A stretch of DNA of 64,000 nt. Origin: Sympetrum striolatum. Its lineage: Eukaryota; Arthropoda; Insecta; Odonata; Libellulidae. Position 1 is the stretch's first letter; each line of letters begins with the position of its first letter. Shown in pieces: positions 59,130 through 64,000 of the stretch. Location of the stretch: the NCBI GenBank assembly GCA_947579665.1, contig OX388346.1, positions 86,740,615-86,804,614 of the forward strand, written 5' to 3'. The notes under the pieces are model-generated. The model was not told the DNA's origin. It did not search any database and saw only the letters and a list, made by a program, of their open reading frames with translations. A program made the position numbers and the translations under genes.

Positions 59130-60010
59130 CTTTTTCGTCGTACACCCTTGGAACTTTATTAGAACTGTAAGTATCTGGGAGTTATTATTGATAAAAACTT
59201 TAAATTTGATGTCCATATCAAGAGAATCATCTCAAACTTAAGGAAAGTATGCTATTAGTTCTATCACATTAAAGAAATAATTTCAACAATAGTTTTGATG
59301 CTGATGTACCATGCTCTGGTGGAATCTATTTTAAGATACGGTAATACCTTATGGTGTTTCATCAGCAATGTTTATTAAAAAGAACTTGTTGCCTTGCAAA
59401 ATAAAATAATTAAAATTATACGTAGCTCCAGCACTTCAAATAAGAGCATACAAATTGAAGCAATTTACAAATCCTTAGGCATACTACCTCTGGACAAACT
59501 CCTTACCTACATAATCATACAGGATAATTATTTTAAGGGCAATTACAAAATACTGAAAACAAGAAAACATGTTATGGAAGGTATAAAACAAGATATGTAT
59601 CATGAGCCATCTTTTATAAATCATTTTGGTAGAAACAAACTTGAAGTTGTGGTACCAAAAATCTTAGGACTTTGACAAGTATTTCCCAAGTGAAAATAAA
59701 ATAAAACAATATCTTGAGAATATTATGGTATAAATATATGTACAATTAGTTTATTTTGTTAATACCAATGTGCCTACCTCTGCTAATAACCATGTAAAAA
59801 CAAAATCTCTCTTAAAACTCAGGAACCACCTGAAGAGCCAATTATTGGCTCAAGTGGACCTTAAAGTATATCCTGAAAATGAATCTCCTGTATATTACTG
59901 TATAATTATTGTATTTTTTTATTCTTGTATTTTTTTCATGTATACTACTGATTTAATTTAATGTAAATGTACTTAATAAAATTGTTAAAATATAAATTAA
60001 AAATTAAAAA
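59130..60010 (+). pseudogene. LINE 3' end (copy B)
   Basis: Counterpart of 14990-15850, with VIIDKNLKFDVHIK, LVESILRYGNTLWC and LGILPLDKLLTY; the frame at 59394-59675 is shared. Inactive fragment. Confidence 0.68.
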
Positions 60011-60407
60011 GCAAATACACATTGCATTGAAAGTAGAAACCAATATATTTACCATTTGCCATTAATCTTTTTGTTAAATATAAAATGCTCATCATATCAA
60101 TGATACTAAATAATCTACCTAATAAACTCAAAACATTAAACAGTATGTAACAGGATAAATTGAGTTTAAAGGAGTGACTTTTTAAGAGTAAAAAGATTAT
60201 GATTATCCATAATTATTAAATTTTAAAATCATAAAACTGCAATCCTCAGTTATAGTTAAGTTGTTGAACTCAAATACATAGGAATTAAAATAATATGCAC
60301 CCAGCAAGAGAATGTGTACAAGACTGAAATTTATTATTATTTCAAGCTAACAAAACATCATATTTATGAAGCTAACTTCAACTCACAACTAATTTAAAAT
60401 CTACTAA

Positions 60408-60955
60408 AATGAAATTATATAAAACAGTAATTAGACCAATAGCAACTTATGGAACTTAACATACAGACCTCACAACAGCTGATGGAAATTCTTTAAGGAT
60501 ATTTAACAGAAGAATAAATAGAAAAATGGACCAGTTTTAGAAAATGGACCAGTTTTAGAAAATGGTCAATGAAGAATACTAAATAATGAAGAAATAAATC
60601 AAGTAATAAATAATGGGGAGAAAGAACGTTATGTTAGATCACAAAGAATAAGCTGGGCTAAAATTGCAGATAGAAGGATTGCAAGATGACAGGATAATTA
60701 AACAGTCAAACTGTCAACAGTCAACAATAAACAAACAAACACATATAAAAAAAAGTCTTTAAAAAGAGTGTAGATGGAAATAGAGACAGACCAGAGAAAA
60801 GATGGAAGGTTGATGTTATAGAAAACCTGATAAAAATTGGTGTAAAAAATTGTGAGCAAGAATCCAACGACAGGAAATCCTGGAGGAGCATTGAAGAGAA
60901 GGCCAAGGATCACATTGGTACAGGAGGAATAAGAAGAAAAGTAAAAAATATATTG
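60408..60955 (+). pseudogene. RTE-like LINE 3' relic (copy B)
   Basis: Counterpart of 16261-16795. It starts KLYKTVIRPIATYGT, keeping the arginine usual in the family. An 18-bp direct duplication (GACCAGTTTTAGAAAATG) is present near 60527 and 60545, and an extra run with AAACAAACAAACAC sits near 60727. Confidence 0.63.
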
Positions 60956-61414
60956 TTATAAAAATAGGACTTTGAATTCAGTGCTTTTCAAACTAAAAAA
61001 TTATATTTTCTTCCACATTCATTTTAAATAAAGAAATGGTAGTATTGGAAAATCTGATTTTGAATAACATCGTATTTAAATGGCAATGATTTAAAATAAA
61101 ATGTCTCAAATAACAGTCAAGAAAATAGCCACTCGTTGACTCTAACAGTGCAGTCAAAATAAAATCTATCTTCATTATCATCTACTTTCTATATAATAAA
61201 CAAATGGTTGCATTGAAAAATCATATTTTTAATAATAATGCTTTCCAGTAGCACCGGTTTAAATTAAAACATCTTTATTTAAAATTTACAAAATAGTATT
61301 CAATAAGACTTTGACTCCGTCAGTACTTTAGTGTCAAAATAAAATCTATCTTCATTATATTTTAATTTAAATTTAATAAACATATTGAGTTATTTAAAAA
61401 TCTTATTTTAAATA

Positions 61415-63458
61415 CCGTATTTTCCGGCGTATAAGACGACTTTCTAGCACCTAAAATCTTTTTTAAAAAGTCGGGGTCGTCTTATACGCCGGGAATGTGG
61501 CAGCAAGGAGGAGGGGTGGCCGCACTGAACAAACACTTCACACATTTGCAGAACCCTAACCATAACCCAGTGCTGAGATCTAATATACCAGGCTTTGTGA
61601 GCTCTACGATAACCCTCCCCTACTTCCCCCTTCCACTCTTACCTCCCCTACACCTTTCAATATTTCTCTCAGATGGCGTTGGTGCAAGCTACCCGGAAGC
61701 CACATAAGAGATCGCACTGGTTGTAATATACCGTATAAATGCCAAACAGTCAAGGCCCCAACATGGCTCCACTAACAAGAAGAAAGAAATATGAAGCCAG
61801 TTTCAAACTAAAAGTTGTAAACTTTGCCATGGAACATAATAACTGCGCTGCTGCAAGACATTATGGAGTAACAGAAAAGATGGTTCGTGACTGGAAAGCA
61901 AACGAAAAAGCACTGAAGAATATGCCAAGGGGTAAGTGTGCATTAAGAAGAGGCACCCCACATTGGCCAGAACTCGAAAAACATTTAGCAGACATGGTGA
62001 ATGAGCATCGCCAAAATGGTTATGTTGTAACACGCAATAAAATACGCTTGTTTGCACTTCAGTGGGCAAAATCTAATCCAGATCACAGCAACAGATTTAA
62101 GGCCACTGTATCCTGGTGTACTAGATTCTTAGAAAGGCACAATTTGGTACTGAGGCAAAAGACAAAAATTGCACAGAAATTACCTGCAGATCTTGATGCC
62201 AAATTAAATAACTTCCATCGATACGTAATAAAACAGCGCAATAAACATGGCTATGCGTTAAATAGTATCGGAAATATGGATGAAACCTCAATGAATTTTG
62301 ATATGGTTGGAAATAAGACTGTCCATCTAAAAGGTGAAAAAACTATTTTAATTAAAACAACAGGACATGAGAAGTCCAGTTTTACAGTAGTACTAGCTTG
62401 CACAGCTGATGGCGCCAAACTGAGACCAATGGTTATTTTTAAAAGAAAAACAATGCCGAAACTCAAGTTCCCTGTTGGTTGTTTTGTACATGTGAATGAA
62501 AAAGGCTGGATGGATGAAGAAGGGGTAAAGCTATGGCTTGATCACGTATGGAGCAGGCGACCAGGTGGACTTATTAAAAAACGTAGCCTACTGGTGTGGG
62601 ATATGTTCAGGGCTCATTTAACTCCCAGCACCAAGGAAAGGCTTGCGAGACTAAATACAGATTCAGCAGTTATTCCTGCAGGATTGACATCATTGGTACA
62701 GCCACTGGATGTGTGCCTAAACAAGCCGTTTAAAGATCGCATTCGAGAACAGTGGAATGAGTGGATGGTTAGCGGTGAGAAGTCATTCACAAAAGGAGGA
62801 AACATGCGTGCTCCACAGTTGGATGTTTTGTGCAAATTTGTTATAAAAGCCTGGAATGACATTGATGCAAAAACAGTAATCAAGTCTTTCAAAAAGTGTG
62901 GCATATCAAATTCGTTAGATGGTATGGAGGACGACTACTTGTGGCAAAATGAAGAGGAAGTCGAAGCTGAGACCACACCATCTGATACGGAATTTGATCC
63001 ATATGATGATTGCCTTACAGATGTAGAACAAGACGTTATTGATGTACTGATGATATCAAATGACGAACAGGAGGATTTTAAAGGTTTTTAAATGGAAACT
63101 GCGTTGCTGACTCGCAGTGAATTGCGAGCTCTCTCTATCGTTTGTTAACTTCCTTGTATCAGACTGCTTTAGGAAAAGTTTAATCCACTTGCACTGTTTT
63201 AGTTTTATATGTTTTATGAGGAACTGACTTATGTTTATTAGTGACCGTTTTCATGCAATCATGTCATGCCATGATGTTATAAGCATATTAATTAAAAATT
63301 TCTATATTGAAATCAAATCTGATGTTTTTTATTTACCGGTAGTGTGCGTTGGAAAAGGGGTAGTCTTATACGGAGAGTATAGCACGAATTATATATTTTA
63401 ACAAAAAAGTTGGGGGTCGTCTTATACGCCCAGTCGTCTTATACGCCGGAAAATACGG
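61415..63458 (+). mobile_element. Intact pogo/Tigger-type DNA transposon
   Basis: A 2,044-bp element with perfect 26-bp terminal inverted repeats starting CCGTATTTTCCGGCGTATAA, flanked by TA on both sides (61413-61414, 63459-63460). Copy A has the empty site AAATAATATTG at 17251, so insertion with TA duplication is directly shown. Subterminal GTCGTCTTATACGCC motifs recur at 61478 and 63416 besides the ends. It contains a full-length transposase and may be autonomous. Confidence 0.95.
61739..63091 (+). CDS. Pogo/Tigger transposase (POGK-like), intact
   Basis: A 450-residue protein without interruption. Residues about 12-60 are a psq-type helix-turn-helix (YEASFKLKVVNFAMEHNNCA, YGVTEKMVRDWK). 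About 70-140 form a CENP-B-type DNA-binding domain (NKIRLFALQWAK, WCTRFLERHNL). From about 170 is the DDE_1 nuclease: D181 (NMDETSMNFD), D288 (LLVWDMFRAHLT) and D324 (LVQPLDVCLNKPFK), a D-D-35-D spacing. The C-terminus is acidic (EEEVEAETTPSDTEFDPYDD). Such enzymes cut at the terminal repeats and insert at TA. A second in-frame ATG eight codons on (MAPLTRRKK) could be the true start. All catalytic residues are present, so activity is plausible. Confidence 0.95.
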   Translation: MPNSQGPNMAPLTRRKKYEASFKLKVVNFAMEHNNCAAARHYGVTEKMVRDWKANEKALKNMPRGKCALRRGTPHWPELEKHLADMVNEHRQNGYVVTRNKIRLFALQWAKSNPDHSNRFKATVSWCTRFLERHNLVLRQKTKIAQKLPADLDAKLNNFHRYVIKQRNKHGYALNSIGNMDETSMNFDMVGNKTVHLKGEKTILIKTTGHEKSSFTVVLACTADGAKLRPMVIFKRKTMPKLKFPVGCFVHVNEKGWMDEEGVKLWLDHVWSRRPGGLIKKRSLLVWDMFRAHLTPSTKERLARLNTDSAVIPAGLTSLVQPLDVCLNKPFKDRIREQWNEWMVSGEKSFTKGGNMRAPQLDVLCKFVIKAWNDIDAKTVIKSFKKCGISNSLDGMEDDYLWQNEEEVEAETTPSDTEFDPYDDCLTDVEQDVIDVLMISNDEQEDFKGF

Positions 63459-63725
63459 TAATATTGTTCTCCAAAGTCAATGTTTTAAATATATACGTCC
63501 GGTTTTGAAATTAAGGAAATAGCAGTTTGACATTAGGACCATTAATTTACTAACTATTAGGCTGAAATTAAAATTTCGTAGCGTTTGATAATTCTACTCG
63601 ATAAAACTATCTATACAATAGGTATGAGTAGTTTAAGTTCGGATTTTCTACCAGAAAAGACTTTCAATGTCTAAAACTTTCTTTTAAAAGAGTGGATTAG
63701 ATAAAATGTACACATCTTCATTGTA

Positions 63726-63802
63726 CACTCCTGGCCAAAATTAACGCAGCACCTCCCTTGCGATCCTTACGGCCGGTGCTGCGTTAATTTTGGCCAGGAC
63801 TG
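63726..63802. mobile_element. 77-bp Tc1/mariner-type MITE, specific to copy B
   Basis: Inverted ends CA(C/G)TCCTGGCCAAAATTAA with one mismatch over 28 bp, flanked by TA (63724-63725, 63803-63804). Copy A shows the empty site ATTGTACCAGCTG at about 17516. It is almost wholly palindromic, with a loop of about 20 bp, and has no coding capacity, so it needs a transposase from elsewhere. Confidence 0.92.
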
Positions 63803-64000
63803 TACCAGCTGATGCATCACATTATTAAGGTGACATAAGGTCCTCATTGCGATTCATTAGAAGGCAAATCATTTAAATTTCAGTTAAACTTTTGTATTTT
63901 GCGTAAATTACATAAGAAAACTAATCCTGCCAATATCGTTGCTCAGACCAATTTTAAGTCCGGTTGGAATTTTTTGCGAAGTCCCAGTTAAAATGAGGTT

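Larger units (their letters stand above)
52117..64000. repeat. Segmental duplication, copy B (continues past the window)
   Basis: Direct, near-identical counterpart of 7605-17717, beginning at TGATAAGTAAATG after unrelated DNA. Relative to copy A it has gained a LINE tail (58281-58445), an 18-bp local duplication near 60530, about 45 bp near 60703-60748, a Tigger (61415-63458) and a MITE (63726-63802). It lacks A's 10640-11270 segment (junction near 55188) and about 60 bp near 60835. Homology is still unbroken at the last base, so total length is unknown. Confidence 0.93.

Overview
The window reads as repeat-rich, AT-rich nuclear DNA of an arthropod, most likely an insect. Three things point there: minus-strand exons of a sidestep-family cell-adhesion gene, arthropod-type transposable elements (BEL/Pao, Ty3/Gypsy, Penelope-like, CR1/L2-like, jockey-like and RTE-like LINEs, hAT, pogo/Tigger), and long AT-rich intron-like DNA. 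I found no bacterial genes, operons, rRNA, intact tRNA or CRISPR.

Layout. 1-5.2 kb: decayed repeats and a LINE 3' relic. 5.2-7.6 kb: truncated BEL/Pao element on the minus strand. 7.6-17.7 kb: copy A of a segmental duplication built from old Penelope-like and LINE fragments, a large foldback element and short tandem repeats. 17.7-23.9 kb: no recognised gene. 23.9-26.6 kb: 3' half of a GC-rich Gypsy element with its LTR. 26.6-28.2 kb: a ~90-bp satellite. 28.9-32.5 kb: a candidate element whose inverted ends are packed with AATCTAGATT palindromes and which encloses a spliced DUF4806-like gene. 32.6-33.1 kb: a SINE next to an inverted copy of its head. 34.4-35.6 kb: two sidestep-family exons (FN3, then transmembrane). 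41.1-44.0 kb: a ~160-bp satellite followed by a relative of the 90-bp satellite. 44.0-49.7 kb: a nest of RTE-like LINE > hAT > CR1/L2-like LINE. 49.8-50.4 kb: a 316-bp tandem repeat. 52.1-64.0 kb: copy B of the segmental duplication, running off the window.

Comparing copies A and B is the most informative part. The copies are near-identical, direct and about 44.5 kb apart. Copy B carries three clean mobile insertions missing from A: a 165-bp LINE tail with AACT target duplications, a 2,044-bp pogo/Tigger transposon with perfect 26-bp terminal inverted repeats and an intact 450-codon transposase, and a 77-bp Tc1/mariner-type MITE. Copy A preserves the empty sites, so the insertions postdate the duplication.

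Host coding content is small: part of one sidestep-family gene, plus the DUF4806-like gene, which may be host or mobile cargo. Almost everything else is a transposon, a relic of one, or satellite.
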